A model generated the notes under the pieces. It was given only the letters and a program-made list of their open reading frames with translations, was not told the origin of the DNA and searched no databases. Positions 54,311 through 63,130 of a DNA stretch of 64,000 nt are shown one piece after another. How positions within the stretch are numbered: the first letter of the stretch is position 1; each line of letters opens with the position of its first letter. Source of the stretch: Bog-473 sp963763575. Its GTDB lineage: Bacteria; Actinomycetota; Acidimicrobiia; Acidimicrobiales; RAAP-2. The DNA lies in NCBI GenBank assembly GCA_963763575.1, contig CAVXPD010000008.1, forward strand, positions 62,001-126,000, read 5' to 3'. The position numbers and the translations under genes were made by a program.

Positions 54311-55539
54311 GTCTCGCGCCCCTGGGCCGCGAGGCGCGCCCGGGCGGCCTGCGTGGACTTCTGGACGATCTGACTCGCCTCGCGCGGGTTCTCCTCGAGC
54401 CACTCGGTCAGCTTCTGGTTGGTCGTCCGCTCGGTGAGGGAGCGAATGGACGTGTTGCCGAGCTTGGCCTTGGTCTGCCCCTCGAACTGCGGGTCGCGCA
54501 GACGTACCGAGATGATCGCCGTCAGGCCCTCGCGGATGTCCTCGCCCTTGAGGTTGTCCTCTTTCTCCTTCAGCAGGTTCCGTGCCCGCGCGTAGCGGTT
54601 CACCACGTTGGTGAGGGACTTGGAGAACCCCTCCACGTGCATGCCGCCCTCGATGGTGGAGATGCCGTTGGCGAACGAGTGGATCGACTCGTGGTACCCG
54701 GTGTTCCACTGCAAGGCGATCTCGACCTCTTGACCATCCTCGGATTGGTCGAAGGACGCGACCTTGCGGAACAACGACTCCTTCGACGCGTTGAGGTGCT
54801 TGACGAAGTCGACGATGCCGCCGTTGTACTTGTAGGTGACCTTGGTCTCGGGGTCCGTCCGCTCATCGAAGAAGCGCATCTCGAGGCCCTTGTTCAAGAA
54901 GGCCATGATCTGCATCCGCTCCATGACGGTCTGGGCGCGGAACTCGGTCTCGTCGAAGACGGAGGCGTCCGGCCAGAACGTGACGGTCGTGCCGGTGCGC
55001 GGCTGGCCCGTGCTGCGGTCCTTGGGCGCGGGGCCCGTCGCCGTGACCTTGCGCTTGACCCTGCCGCCCTTCTCGAATTCGGCCTCCCAGTGCTCGCCGT
55101 CGCGGTCGACCTCGAGCACCAACCGGGAGGACAGCGCGTTGACGACCGACACGCCCACCCCGTGGAGGCCGCCGGAGACCTGGTACCCCTTGCCCCCGAA
55201 TTTCCCGCCCGCGTGCAGGGTCGTGAGGACGATCTCGGCCGCCGACTGCTTGGGGTACTTGGGGTGGGGACCCACGGGAATACCGGCGCCGTCGTCGCTC
55301 ACCCGGCATCCGCCGTCGGCCAGGAGGGTCACGTCGACTCTCGTGGCGCGTCCAGCCATGGCCTCGTCCACCGAGTTGTCGACGACCTCCCAGACCAGGT
55401 GGTGCAGACCGGTGGGTCCGGTCGAGCCGATGTACATCCCGGGACGTTTCCGGACCGCCTCGAGCCCCTCGAGGATGGTGATGTCGGCCTCGCCGTAGGA
55501 GGCGCTCGACCCGCCCACCGTCTTGTCCACTACTGCCAC
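54307..55539 (-). CDS. gyrB: DNA gyrase subunit B, ATPase/transducer half (separate frame)
   Basis: 410 residues, ending at TGA 54307-54309. It holds the GHKL ATPase (EVVDNSVDEAMAG, DDGAGIPVG, GGLHGVGVSVVNAL) and the transducer domain to LTEWLEENPREASQIVQKS. A normal GyrB would continue with ARDLTRRKSALDGAGLPGK. Here the frame breaks at a GGGG run (54319-54322, minus strand), just at the linker between ATPase and TOPRIM parts. The two halves total about 653 residues, normal for GyrB. ATP binding and hydrolysis should work on this chain alone; strand passage needs the other half. Confidence 0.88.
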
Positions 55540-55625
55540 AGGCGCGCCCTTTCAAAACCAGCGTCTTCGCGGTGCGTATCGAATCCCCGAAACGGTGCCC
55601 TCCGGCCTTTCGATGCGAACACACC

Positions 55626-55631
55626 ATTCTA
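55626..55631 (-). promoter_or_regulatory. Candidate gyrB -10 box
   Basis: TAGAAT on the minus strand, about 90 bases before the gyrB ATG, is a good actinobacterial -10 hexamer. A fitting -35 was not found, so confidence is limited. Confidence 0.3.
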
Positions 55632-55693
55632 CCCGAACGGCGTGCCAATTCGGTCATCACGAACGGTCGCGCGGGCGGTCGTTCTGGCACCTT

Positions 55694-56005
55694 TTACGCC
55701 CGCTTCACCACCACCTCGAGGCGCTCGAACGCATGGTCTCCCAACGCCTCCACCTGCGCCAAGATCGTCCCCGATTGCATCCGGGCCCGGGTTGCCCACG
55801 CGGGATGATCGGCTGCGACGACGAGCGCTCTCCCGTCGACCCGGACCGGGTGCACGTGCTCGGCGACCTCCGTGCCGACGATCTCCGTCCATCGCGTGAA
55901 CACGGCCTCCATGGTGGCGGGCGATGCCGCGGCGCCCAGCCGGCCCAGCAACCGGGGCAGTGACTCCCCCACCGGACGAGGACCGTCGCCTCGGGGTTCC
56001 CTCAC
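55694..56005 (-). CDS. DUF721 protein between recF and gyrB
   Basis: 103 residues, GTG at 56005 overlapping the recF stop in GTGA. The pattern ESLPRLLGRL, then FTRWTEIVGTEVAEHVHPVRVDGRALVVAADHPAWATRARMQSGTILAQVEAL is that of the DciA/DUF721 family found in this locus in actinobacteria. DciA-like proteins help load the replicative helicase DnaB where DnaC is absent. The order dnaA-dnaN-recF-DUF721-gyrB-gyrA is the standard actinobacterial one. Confidence 0.85.
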   Translation of the reverse strand: MREPRGDGPRPVGESLPRLLGRLGAAASPATMEAVFTRWTEIVGTEVAEHVHPVRVDGRALVVAADHPAWATRARMQSGTILAQVEALGDHAFERLEVVVKRA

Positions 56006-57081
56006 GGGCGCTCCAGGGTCCTCACGTCGAGCACACGGACCACGTCGATCCCCCCCGGCAGCGGCGCCGCGGTGGTGAGGAGGGCCTGGCCGGCCGGGAG
56101 CTCGGCCACCAGGGCCTGCGCCCGGCCGGGATCGAGCTCGGAGAACACGTCGTCGAGCAGCAGGGTGGGGACGAGTGGCGTCTCGGTCCGGACCAGCTGG
56201 TGGACGCCCAGTCGCAGGGCCAGGGCCGTGCACCGCTGTTCGCCCTGCGACGCGTGCGTCCGGGCCGCCCGCTCGTCGAGCACCACGAGGAGGTCGTCGC
56301 GATGGGGGCCGACGGTGCTCACCCCCCGCCGCACGTCGTCGGCCCGGCACGCGCCGAGCGCGTCGAGCAGGTCGCCGGCCCAGCTCCTCTGGTACCGCAG
56401 GCGCAGTGTGGCCGGATCGTCCGACCCCGCCAGTCGGCGGTAGGTCAGCGCGACGGGCGACTCGAGCGCCGCGACGAGACGCTCTCGCGCCGCGACGAGC
56501 ACCTTGGCGGCATCCGCCAGGCGCTGGTCCCAGACGTCGAGCGTGCTGGCCACCTCGGGCGTGAGACGCCCCCCCGCCTGTCGCAGCAGTGCCGCACGCT
56601 GGCGCAGCACGCGCTCGGTGTCGTCGGCGGCGTGCGTGCCCTCCTGGTCGAGGAGGCCTAGCGCGTCGTCGAGCAGCTCGCGTCGCCCGCGCGGCCCTCC
56701 CTGGACGATGGCGAGGTCCTCGGGCGAGAAGACCGTGCACGGGGCGGCGTCGCCCAGAGCCTTGCGGCTCGTTGCCGTCTTCCGGTTCACCCGGGTCCTG
56801 CCGCGGCCCCCCGGCACGATCTCCGCCTCGACCAGTGTCCGGCTCTCCGCGCGCTCGACGTCGGCCCGCACGATCGCGCGCTCGGTGCCCACCCGGACCA
56901 GCGCCTCGGGGGGCGCTCCCCGGAAGGAGCGGCCGGTGCCCAGATAGGCGAGCGCTTCGAGCACGCTCGTCTTACCCGTTCCGTTCGGGCCGGTGATGAC
57001 GGTCGTGCCCTCGGGCTCTGGGGCGATCTCTGCCGCGCGGAAGATGCGGAAATCGGCCAACTCGAGATGCCGGACCCCCAC
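56002..57081 (-). CDS. recF: DNA replication and repair protein RecF
   Basis: 359 residues from the GTG at 57081, placed 13 bases after the dnaN stop and behind GAGGA. SMC-like ATPase with Walker A GPNGTGKTS, the signature QGEQRCTALALRL and Walker B LLLDDVFSELD. It loads RecA at single-strand gaps. The last residues overlap the DUF721 start, so the operon is tightly coupled. Confidence 0.93.
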   Translation of the reverse strand: MGVRHLELADFRIFRAAEIAPEPEGTTVITGPNGTGKTSVLEALAYLGTGRSFRGAPPEALVRVGTERAIVRADVERAESRTLVEAEIVPGGRGRTRVNRKTATSRKALGDAAPCTVFSPEDLAIVQGGPRGRRELLDDALGLLDQEGTHAADDTERVLRQRAALLRQAGGRLTPEVASTLDVWDQRLADAAKVLVAARERLVAALESPVALTYRRLAGSDDPATLRLRYQRSWAGDLLDALGACRADDVRRGVSTVGPHRDDLLVVLDERAARTHASQGEQRCTALALRLGVHQLVRTETPLVPTLLLDDVFSELDPGRAQALVAELPAGQALLTTAAPLPGGIDVVRVLDVRTLERP

Positions 57082-57094
57082 TGGTCGTGGTTCC

Positions 57095-58213
57095 TCAGGA
57101 AACTCGAACGGGCATGAGGAGATAGCGGAACTCGTCGTTCTCCGCACCGCGCACGGTGGCGGCGCGAGATGCGTCGGCCGTCTCCACGATCACTTCGTCG
57201 CCGGCCACTGCTTCGACGCCGTCGATGAGGTACGACGGGTTGAACGCGATGACGAGGTCCTCGCCGGTGTAGTCGCCGTCGACGGACTCCGCGGCGTCTC
57301 CCACCTCTTGGCTCTGCACGGCAAGGTCGACGCCGCCTGCGCGCATCGACAGACGCACGGGCGTCGTGTTGTCGCGCACGAGCAGCTGGACCCGGCGTAA
57401 CGCCGAGAGGAAGGTCTCCTTCCCCAGATGCAGTTGGTTGGGGTAGCTGTCCGGGATCAGTTGCTTGTAGTCCGGGTATTTCCCCTCCAACAGGCGCGTG
57501 CTGATCTGGACCTTGCCCTGCCAGAAGGTGATCTCGTTGCTGCTGGCGGCCACGCCGACGCGGTTCGTGTCGGACCCCTCGGAGATGATGCTGGCCGGCA
57601 GCCGCTGCAGCTCCGACAGTGCCCGGGCCGGCACGAGGAGGTCCTCTTCCCCGGGGAGGCCGTTGGTCCCGGACAGGTCCCGCATGGCCATCCGGTACGA
57701 ATCGGTCGCCACCATGCGGATCGACCCCTCGACGCGCGACAGGAGCACCCCCGTCAGCAGGGGCCGCCCGTCGTCACGGGACGCGGCGCGAACGACCTGG
57801 CGCACGGCTTCGGCGAGGGTCGTCTCGGGCAACTGGGTCGTGGGCTCACTCGTCTTCCCGACGGGCGGGAATTCCACCACGGGATACGTGTGAAGTTTGA
57901 AGGTCGAACGGGCGGCCGAGATCGTGACGTGGTCCCCGTCATCCTCGATGGTGACCGCTCCGGGCTCGAGGCGCCGCACGATGTCCGTGCACAGCCGCGC
58001 CGGAATCACACAACTTCCGTCATCGATGCCGATCACCTCGTCGGTCACCTGGACCGTGAGGTCGAGGTCGGTGCCTGTGACGCAGAGTTCGTTCCCCGAA
58101 CACGACAAGAGCAGGCCCATCAAGACCGGTGAGGAACCACCGCGCCCGCCGACCGCCCGGCTGGCGGTGGCCAGCATGTCCACGAGCGCATCGCGTTCGG
58201 ATCTGAACTTCAC
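57095..58213 (-). CDS. dnaN: DNA polymerase III beta sliding clamp
   Basis: 372 residues, GTG at 58213. Three clamp domains are visible: MKFRSERDALVDMLATASRAVG opens domain 1, the second begins near TTQLPETTLAEAVRQV and the third near GKYPDYKQLIPDSYPNQL; it ends RYLLMPVRVS, the usual clamp C-terminus. It holds the polymerase on DNA and recruits repair factors. It lies 300 bases downstream of dnaA, with the likely origin between. Confidence 0.95.
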   Translation of the reverse strand: MKFRSERDALVDMLATASRAVGGRGGSSPVLMGLLLSCSGNELCVTGTDLDLTVQVTDEVIGIDDGSCVIPARLCTDIVRRLEPGAVTIEDDGDHVTISAARSTFKLHTYPVVEFPPVGKTSEPTTQLPETTLAEAVRQVVRAASRDDGRPLLTGVLLSRVEGSIRMVATDSYRMAMRDLSGTNGLPGEEDLLVPARALSELQRLPASIISEGSDTNRVGVAASSNEITFWQGKVQISTRLLEGKYPDYKQLIPDSYPNQLHLGKETFLSALRRVQLLVRDNTTPVRLSMRAGGVDLAVQSQEVGDAAESVDGDYTGEDLVIAFNPSYLIDGVEAVAGDEVIVETADASRAATVRGAENDEFRYLLMPVRVS

Positions 58214-58513
58214 CGAGAGTCGTCCTTTCGAGGTTCGTCCCTAGGGCCTCTGGCACGCAGGGAGATGTATGTGGTCTGTAAAGGTAATAAGGCCTGTGGA
58301 CTGTGGACGACATGCCGTGTGCCCAGCGTGCATGCCGGCCCTGGATCCCCATGGGCTTGTGGGTGGGCCGGGGGCACGAGAGGCACAAGGGGAAGTGGGT
58401 GGCCGGACTGGGGACGCGGGTGGCATTCGTCCCCAGCCGAGCGCCCGAGATTCCACAGCCTTTGCCCTCGATGAGTCACAGCCGCCCACGGAGAGGACGT
58501 GGATGCCGGGGCC
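58214..58513. other. dnaA-dnaN spacer, candidate oriC
   Basis: 300 bases, the place where actinobacterial origins usually lie. It has one near-match to a DnaA box (TGTGGACGA at 58302-58310, one mismatch) and an adjoining weaker one (TGTGGACTG at 58295-58303), plus ATTCCACAG near 58450. A short AT-rich piece (TAAAGGTAATAAGG near 58279) could be the unwinding element. No perfect TTGTCCACA was seen, fewer boxes than expected of an origin. Confidence 0.5.
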
Positions 58514-59902
58514 TCAGGCCGAGCCGGCACGGATTTTCTGGATCAATTCCGTGACTTGTTCGTAGATCTGCCGGCGCTCCTGCATCTGGCCGGCGATCTT
58601 GTCCACCGCGTGGATGACCGTCGTGTGATCGCGCTTGCCGAAGATGCGCCCGATGGCCGGATAGCTGTAGTCCGTGAGCTCCCTGGTCAGGTACATCGCG
58701 ACCTGGCGGGCGGTCACCAGTGGACGGGTTCGGCTGGGGCCGCACAGGGCGTCGACCGAGAAGCCGTAGCTGGCGGCCGTGGTCTCGAGGATCATCTGCG
58801 GCGAGATCCGCCGGGGCTCGCCGGCCAGCACCAGGTCGGAGAGGACGTGCTCGGCCTGCGTGAGCGAGATCGGCTCGTTGTTCAGCTTGGCGAACGCACA
58901 GATGCGGATCAGCGCCCCCTCGAGCTCTCGGATGTTGTCCTTCACGTGCGACGCGATGAACTCCAAGACGTCGTCGGCGACTTCTTGGTGTTCGCTCAGT
59001 GACTTCGACCGCAAGATGGCGAGCCGGGTCTCGAGGTCCGGCGGGTCGATCTCGGTGATGAGCCCCGAGAGGAAGCGGCTGCGGAGGCGGTCCTCGAGCG
59101 TGTCGATCGACTTCGGCGGCCGGTCCGACGTGAGCACCATCTGCTTCGAGGCGCCCTTGAGGTCGTTGTAGGTGTGGAAGAACTCCTCTTGCAGCCCCTC
59201 TTTGCGCTCCATGAACTGGACGTCGTCGATCAAGAGCACGTCGCAGTCCCGGTAGCGCCGCTTGAACGCCAGGGTGGTCGAGGTCCGCAACGAGTCCACG
59301 AAGTCGTTCATGAACGTCTCGGTGGTCACGTAGAGCACCTTGCGGCGGGAGTAGTTCTCGGTGACGTAATTCCCGATCGCGTGCAGGAGGTGGGTCTTCC
59401 CCAGCCCGGAGTCCCCGTAGATGAACAAGGGGTTATAGGAACGGCCGGGCGTTTCCGCCACCGCCTGCGCGGCGGCGTGCGCCAACCTGTTCGACGAGGC
59501 GGCGACGAACGTCTCAAACGTGAATTTGGCGTCCAGCTGGACGGACGGCGACTCGCGGCCCTGCTTGGCCGTGGTCTCGGGCCGCCCCAGCTCGGGACCG
59601 GGGTCGGGCGGCAGGCCCAGCACCTCGTCGAAGGAGACGCCCATTTCCGACGGCTCGGGCTCTTGGACCTCCAGGCGTCCGACGACGGGCGACCCGACCT
59701 CGTTGGCCAGGGTGTCCTCGATCATGGGCAGGTAGCGCGACTCGACTCGCTCCCGGATCAGGCCGTTCGGGACCGACAGGACGAACACCCCGTCGGCGAA
59801 GGCCACCGGCTCGATGCCGGACAACCAGAGCTGCCACGTGCTCTCCGACACCTGGTCGCGGAGCGACCCGCTGCACCTTGTCCAGAGATCTCCAGCCTGC
59901 AT
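58514..59902 (-). CDS. dnaA: Replication initiator DnaA
   Basis: 462 residues from the ATG at 59902, behind GGAG at six bases; the frame is open 42 codons further without such a site. Domain I (DLWTRCSGSLRDQVSESTWQLWL), a linker, the AAA+ domain with Walker A GDSGLGKTH and Walker B DVLLIDDVQF, and domain IV with the DnaA-box signature GKRDHTTVIHAVDKI. It binds oriC and opens the duplex. First gene of the left-going origin operon. Confidence 0.96.
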   Translation of the reverse strand: MQAGDLWTRCSGSLRDQVSESTWQLWLSGIEPVAFADGVFVLSVPNGLIRERVESRYLPMIEDTLANEVGSPVVGRLEVQEPEPSEMGVSFDEVLGLPPDPGPELGRPETTAKQGRESPSVQLDAKFTFETFVAASSNRLAHAAAQAVAETPGRSYNPLFIYGDSGLGKTHLLHAIGNYVTENYSRRKVLYVTTETFMNDFVDSLRTSTTLAFKRRYRDCDVLLIDDVQFMERKEGLQEEFFHTYNDLKGASKQMVLTSDRPPKSIDTLEDRLRSRFLSGLITEIDPPDLETRLAILRSKSLSEHQEVADDVLEFIASHVKDNIRELEGALIRICAFAKLNNEPISLTQAEHVLSDLVLAGEPRRISPQMILETTAASYGFSVDALCGPSRTRPLVTARQVAMYLTRELTDYSYPAIGRIFGKRDHTTVIHAVDKIAGQMQERRQIYEQVTELIQKIRAGSA

Positions 59903-60149
59903 CACCGCTCCAGCAGATCGCCCTTCTCCCCCCTCGGCGTCCACCCACGCTGCTCGGAACGATCCTCGGTACGGGTAATTGGATGAACGTACACCGTGCG
60001 GCCTGATGCGACTAGAGCCGATCCACAAATCGCGCCTAACATGGGAGGACTCGCCGACGCCGGCCGTATTCCCGGGAAGGGCCGAGGCACGGCCCTGCGG
60101 TGGTCCGGCTCACCGATGACGCCCAGACGTCACGAAAGGCTGAATTGAC
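59903..60149. promoter_or_regulatory. Divergent dnaA/rpmH promoter region
   Basis: 247 bases. It must hold the promoters for dnaA (left) and rpmH (right). GATCCACAAA near 60013 (read on the minus strand as TTTGTGGATC) is a weak DnaA-box-like site that could serve autoregulation of dnaA. Genes diverge from here, so it or the dnaA-dnaN spacer contains the origin. Confidence 0.5.
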
Positions 60150-60284
60150 GTGAAGCGCACTTACCAACCCAACACCCGCAAGCGGGCGAAGACCCATGGT
60201 TTCCGCAAGCGCATGTCGACGCGGGCGGGTCGGTCGATCTTGAAGTCGCGGCGGCTCAAGGGGCGCCACCGTCTCACCGTCTGA
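60150..60284 (+). CDS. rpmH: 50S ribosomal protein L34
   Basis: 44 residues, GTG at 60150 with AAAGG upstream. Sequence KRTYQPNTRKRAKTHGFRKR, then MSTRAGRSILKSRRLKGRHR, is the highly conserved L34 chain. It sits at the exit-tunnel face of the 50S subunit. First gene of the right-going origin block; rnpA starts 8 bases after its stop. Confidence 0.97.
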   Translation: MKRTYQPNTRKRAKTHGFRKRMSTRAGRSILKSRRLKGRHRLTV

Positions 60285-60291
60285 GGGTCTC

Positions 60292-60651
60292 GTGCCTACC
60301 CCGACGGTCGGACGAATCAAGGGCCGCGCTGCATTCGCCGAGTTGCAGCGCTCGCGGGCGCGCGGGTCCAGTGGCCCCGTGCGGGCCGTTTTCACCCCGT
60401 CAGGCGACGAGGCTGACGGAGTGTTTCCGCAGGTCGGATACGCCATCGGGCGTCGTTGCGGGACCGCCGTCGTGAGGAATCGCCTGCGTCGCCGCGCCCG
60501 TGAGGTCGTCCGCGCCGAGGCGCCGAGTCTCCCGCGGGGCATGTTCCTGGTGCGGCTCGAGGCGGGCTCGACCGCACTCACCCCGGCCGAGTTCCGGGCG
60601 GACGTGGCCACCGCGCTGCGGCGGGCCGGCCGCGTCCCGAAGGGCCGATGA
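60292..60651 (+). CDS. rnpA: Ribonuclease P protein component
   Basis: 119 residues, GTG at 60292. It has the RNR motif GTAVVRNRLRRRARE and the FAELQRSRARGSSGPVRAVF opening; it assists the RNase P RNA in trimming tRNA 5' ends. The 3' end comes 4 bases before the yidD start. Confidence 0.93.
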   Translation: MPTPTVGRIKGRAAFAELQRSRARGSSGPVRAVFTPSGDEADGVFPQVGYAIGRRCGTAVVRNRLRRRAREVVRAEAPSLPRGMFLVRLEAGSTALTPAEFRADVATALRRAGRVPKGR

Positions 60652-60655
60652 GCCG

Positions 60656-60928
60656 ATGAGCGCCCCCCAAATTGCGCCGAGGCGTCCCGCCCGAGGGGCG
60701 ATTTCCCTGGTCAGGGCGTATCAGGGCGCCGCCTCGGGCCGGGTCTCGCCCTGCCGCTTCTACCCCAGCTGCTCGAACTACGCCGTCGAGGCCTTCACGG
60801 TGCACGGCTTCTGGCGTGGCCTGGCCCTCACGGCCCGTCGGCTCCTGCGCTGCCGGCCGTTCGGTCCCCACGGGGTGGACCTGGTTCCGCTGCGGCTGCA
60901 CTCGCATGAGACGACCCGGCCGTGCTGA
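60656..60928 (+). CDS. yidD: Membrane protein insertion efficiency factor YidD
   Basis: 90 residues from the ATG at 60656. Hallmark CRFYPSCSNYAVEAF, with the paired Cys, and RLLRCRPFGPHGVD. It sits on the cytoplasmic membrane face and helps YidC insert proteins. Its stop lies inside the yidC start region (7-base overlap). Confidence 0.92.
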   Translation: MSAPQIAPRRPARGAISLVRAYQGAASGRVSPCRFYPSCSNYAVEAFTVHGFWRGLALTARRLLRCRPFGPHGVDLVPLRLHSHETTRPC

Positions 60929-61350
60929 CCCACCCGTTCGTCGGCACTGAGAACGCCCTGTTCCACCTGATCGGGGAGATCTTCCACCCGCTCTTCCTGC
61001 TGTTCGGCTACATCCTGGCCGGCCTCTACGCCGTCTGGCCCAACTACGGCTTCGCCATCACCGGCCTCACCGTCATCATCATGGCGGCGCTGACGCCGGT
61101 GACGGTGAAGAGCACCAAGTCGATGCTGGCGATGCAGCGTCTCCAGCCCGAGATGAAGAAGCTCCAGGCCAAGTACAAGGGCGCTGAGAACCGCGAGCAG
61201 CTCAACCAGGAGATGATGCGCCTGTACAAGGAGAACGGGACCAGCCCATTCGGCGCCTGCCTGCCCAGCCTCTTGCAGATGCCGTTCCTGATCGTCTTGT
61301 ACACCCTGATCCGAGGACTCTCGACGACGGTCTCCCACGGCCAGAAATAG
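60922..61350 (+). CDS. yidC: Membrane insertase YidC, 5' part (interrupted)
   Basis: 142 residues, GTG at 60922, ending at an in-frame TAG (61348-61350). It covers the first conserved membrane helices: HPLFLLFGYILAGLYAVWP, GFAITGLTVIIMAALTPV and FGACLPSLLQMPFLIVLYTL, with the amphipathic linker KSMLAMQRLQPEMKKLQAKYK. The groove Arg of most YidC proteins reads Met54 here (IIMAALTP). The usual protein would go on with the PRYI... loop and two or three more helices; these are found in other frames just downstream. Alone it would be a truncated insertase. Confidence 0.85.
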   Translation: MLTHPFVGTENALFHLIGEIFHPLFLLFGYILAGLYAVWPNYGFAITGLTVIIMAALTPVTVKSTKSMLAMQRLQPEMKKLQAKYKGAENREQLNQEMMRLYKENGTSPFGACLPSLLQMPFLIVLYTLIRGLSTTVSHGQK

Positions 61351-61367
61351 ACGGCCAATCGGTCAAT

Positions 61368-62111
61368 ATGTGGCCTGTCCGAGAGTGGCCTGTGGGGCTC
61401 CCAGGTACATCCCAACTGACTCGCAAATGCACAGCACGCCTTGTCGTCAGTCAAGGCCAAATGCATTGGTGGTTTGGGATGGACTTGTCGTCGCTCCCGT
61501 TCTCAAATCACACGACGAATCCCTTCACGCATGTCGTGACCACGTCGGCCAGCCAGGCCGTTTTGGTCATCCCGTATTTGGTGCTCATTGCGGCTGCGAT
61601 GTTCTTGCAGTTCTACCAAATGCGGCAGATGAACAGCCGTAATCCGCAGGCTGCAGCGGCGAACCCGCAGATGCAGACCATGCAGAAGTTTTTCCCCATT
61701 ATCTTCGGTCTCATTTACCTAAGAGTTCCGGCTGGAGCAACCATTTACATGGTGGTGTCTTCGGCGATGCGAATCGGGACACAGGAGGTGATGTTCCGCA
61801 CCGGCATGGTCGAACCCGTGGCCGCCGAGCGCGAGATCGGCTCGGCCAAGGAGGACAAGCCCCCGCCGAAACCGCCCCCGAAAGAGGCGAAACCGCCCCC
61901 GAAGCAGGTGAGGCGCTCAGCGGCGACGGACGGGACGTCGACGGACAAAGGCACGGTGGCCCCGAAGGGCGCCGGTTCGAACGGAAAGACGAACGCGAAC
62001 GGGCGGAAGCCGGCGCCGCGCAAGACGAACGGCAAGCCCGCCAGTACGCCGCCGCCGCCGCCGAAGCCACAAAACCGCTCGCGTTCGAAACGAACCAGAA
62101 AGACGCGGTGA
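61368..62111 (+). pseudogene. yidC: Membrane insertase YidC, 3' part (different frame)
   Basis: Up to 247 residues. From about residue 25 it reads LVVSQGQMHWWFGMDLSS, then the helices PYLVLIAAAMFLQFYQMRQM and FFPIIFGLIYLRVPAGATIYMVVSS, both standard YidC 3' blocks, and a long Lys/Pro-rich tail ending RSKRTRKTR. The loop piece that should precede it (PRYIPTDSQMHS) lies in a third frame at 61409-61444. So at least two frame changes plus a stop separate it from the 5' part. From about 61340 to 61790 the DNA is clearly poorer in GC and uses codons such as CTA, AGA, ATT and GCA that the flanks avoid. I cannot tell pseudogene from assembly error. Confidence 0.7.
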
Positions 62112-62114
62112 CAC

Positions 62115-63119
62115 GTGGAGTGGGTGGAAATCACGGGCAAGACCGTGCAGGAAGCAACCGAGCAGGCCCTCGACCGCCTCGGGGTGGCCGCGGCCGACGC
62201 CGAGGTCATCGTCGTCAACGAGCCGAAGATGGGGCTCTTTGGCCGTGTCCGCGAGGAAGCTCGGGTGCGGGCCAGGGTCCGGCCGGTCGGAGCCCGGCCC
62301 AAGCGCGAGCGGTCCCGCCGAGGTGGTCGGTCGAGCCAAGGGAGTCGCAGCAACGCTCGGGGTTCGGGGGAAGGCGCCAAAGACAACGCGTCGACCTCGG
62401 CGAAGCAGAACGTCCGCAGGGACAGCGATCCGGGACAAGCCGCAGTGGAGGCCGGAGCCCCGTCCGCTAATGGCCGCGAGTCCGCGGCCGACGGGAGCGG
62501 GACAGGAGCGAGCCGCTCGGCCCGGCGCCGCCGCAATCGCGGGAAGGCTGCGGCACGCGAGTCTGGGCAGAACGGCTCGACGACGGGGCAGCGCCCGACG
62601 CAGACTTCCGGATCGAACTCGGAGTTGAAGGAGACAGTGGACATGGCCGAGGGAATGACGCTCGAAGAACAGGGTGAGATCGGACGGGCGTTCCTGGCCG
62701 GACTGCTGAGCGAGTACGGGATCGAGGGGTCGGTCGAAACCCGTCTGCTCGACGAGGAGACGGTCGAGATCGCCGCCACCGGCGACGACCTGGGAATGCT
62801 CGTCGGTCCTCGGGGATCGACGCTGAGCGCCCTCCAGGACCTCACTCGGGCGGTGGTGCAGCGTCACTGTCCGTCCCGGACGGATCGGATTCTGGTCGAC
62901 GTCGCGGGCTACCGGGAGCGGCGCTCGGCGGCGCTCAAGCGCTTCAGCGTCCAGATCGCCGAAGAGGTGCTGGGGTCCGGGCAGGAGAAGGCGCTCGAGG
63001 CGATGAGCCCCGCCGACCGTAAGTCGGTGCACGACGCCGTGAACGAGATGGACGGCGTCGTCACGCGCTCGGAGGGCGAGGACCCCAACCGCTACGTCGT
63101 CATCGCGCCGGCGGGCTGA
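62115..63119 (+). CDS. jag: RNA-binding protein KhpB/Jag
   Basis: 334 residues, GTG at 62115, three bases after the yidC stop. Jag_N (EWVEITGKTVQEATEQALDRLG, then NEPKMGLFGRVREEARVRARV), a long basic and Gly/Ser-rich linker (about 65-175), a KH domain with ILVGPRGSTLSALQDLT-like loop, and an R3H end with MSPADRKSVHDAVNEMDGVVTRSEGEDPNRYVVIAPA. It binds RNA with KhpA and affects cell division and elongation in Gram-positive bacteria. The linker is longer than usual. Confidence 0.9.
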   Translation: MEWVEITGKTVQEATEQALDRLGVAAADAEVIVVNEPKMGLFGRVREEARVRARVRPVGARPKRERSRRGGRSSQGSRSNARGSGEGAKDNASTSAKQNVRRDSDPGQAAVEAGAPSANGRESAADGSGTGASRSARRRRNRGKAAARESGQNGSTTGQRPTQTSGSNSELKETVDMAEGMTLEEQGEIGRAFLAGLLSEYGIEGSVETRLLDEETVEIAATGDDLGMLVGPRGSTLSALQDLTRAVVQRHCPSRTDRILVDVAGYRERRSAALKRFSVQIAEEVLGSGQEKALEAMSPADRKSVHDAVNEMDGVVTRSEGEDPNRYVVIAPAG

Positions 63120-63130
63120 CCCGCTCGTCG

